From positions 1 to 64,000 of the forward strand of contig JAJOZX010000919.1 in NCBI GenBank assembly GCA_023014485.1: a DNA stretch of 64,000 nucleotides, read 5' to 3'. This DNA comes from Bathynomus jamesi. Its lineage: Eukaryota; Arthropoda; Malacostraca; Isopoda; Cirolanidae. Under the pieces are notes generated by a model. The model saw only the letters and a program-made list of their open reading frames with translations. It ran no database searches and had not been told where the DNA came from. Position numbers and translations under genes: made by a program. Of the stretch, positions 63,751-64,000 are shown one piece after another (positions within the stretch are counted from its first letter, which is position 1; each line of letters starts with the position of its first letter).

Positions 63751-64000
63751 GCAAATTTAAGCTTCTTTGTGAAACAACATCCAATCAGTGTAAAGAGTGC
63801 TTTGAAACTGAAGTAAATGGTAAACAACACAAGGCGTTACAGATGACGTGCGAGCCTAGATTTCCTTATCACCACATTCCCCCTTTGTCTCCCCCCCCCT
63901 CAACACTGACACACTCATCTACACTCACACATTATGTTAAGAAGAAAGTAGCAAATAATTTAGAAGTTCCTAATATACGTAAAAATAAATACAGTGGAAA
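63751..64000. other. No gene recognised
   Basis: Mixed-composition sequence with a short C run at 63891-63900; nothing supported. Confidence 0.4.

Noticed and set aside
1..64000. CRISPR array, bacterial operon, prophage or defence island
   Set aside because: No spaced repeats, ribosome binding sites or clustered genes; introns and eukaryotic transposons rule out a prokaryote.

Overview
This window is eukaryotic, non-coding-rich DNA from an animal genome, most likely an arthropod. The evidence is the set of transposon families present (Tc1/mariner, hAT, CR1-like and Jockey-like LINEs, a Penelope-like element, Gypsy), the absence of any operon, the very long (TA)n tracts, and at least one intron-bearing gene. 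I see no single-copy host gene. Almost every long reading frame belongs to a transposable element, and nearly all are broken by frameshifts or stops, so most are annotated as pseudogenes. The species cannot be fixed from the sequence.

Layout. 1-9.3 kb: a Gypsy pol remnant, mariner and hAT scraps, a 5'-truncated CR1-like LINE, a Penelope-like element with a GIY-YIG domain flanked by long inverted repeats, and a hAT deletion derivative. 9.3-12.5 kb: a nearly whole Tc1 element, a tandem array of about 270-bp units each carrying a tRNA-like Pol III unit, and a mariner of the DD41D type that has lost its catalytic core. 12.5-15.2 kb: copy A of an unfamiliar DNA transposon. 15.3-25.7 kb: a LINE fragment, a DD34D mariner, a foldback Tc1 element, a small satellite array, and nested hAT-type non-autonomous elements. 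25.9-42.1 kb: three copies of one LINE family with an esterase-type ORF1, two of them head-to-tail, separated by DD41D and Tc1 elements. 42.1-51.2 kb: copies B, C and D of the unfamiliar transposon; D has two clear introns. 51.3-60.3 kb: a Jockey-like LINE and then one long LINE split by at least five later insertions, three of them with identifiable target duplications. 60.4-64 kb: a Penelope-type terminal segment with a hammerhead-like motif, a second copy of the deleted DD41D element, two Tc1 fragments and a TTAA-flanked MITE.

The most interesting item is the repeated family A-D. Its members share termini beginning TTAGGGTG, a lone transposase of about 700 residues with HWDGK, FDTTASN and CRHH motifs, a C-terminal AERG motif, and a splice-acceptor-like site just before the start codon. 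It looks like a hAT-related but distinct D-D-CxxH transposase lineage. Many elements of different superfamilies sit against (TA)n tracts, which seem to act as shared landing sites.
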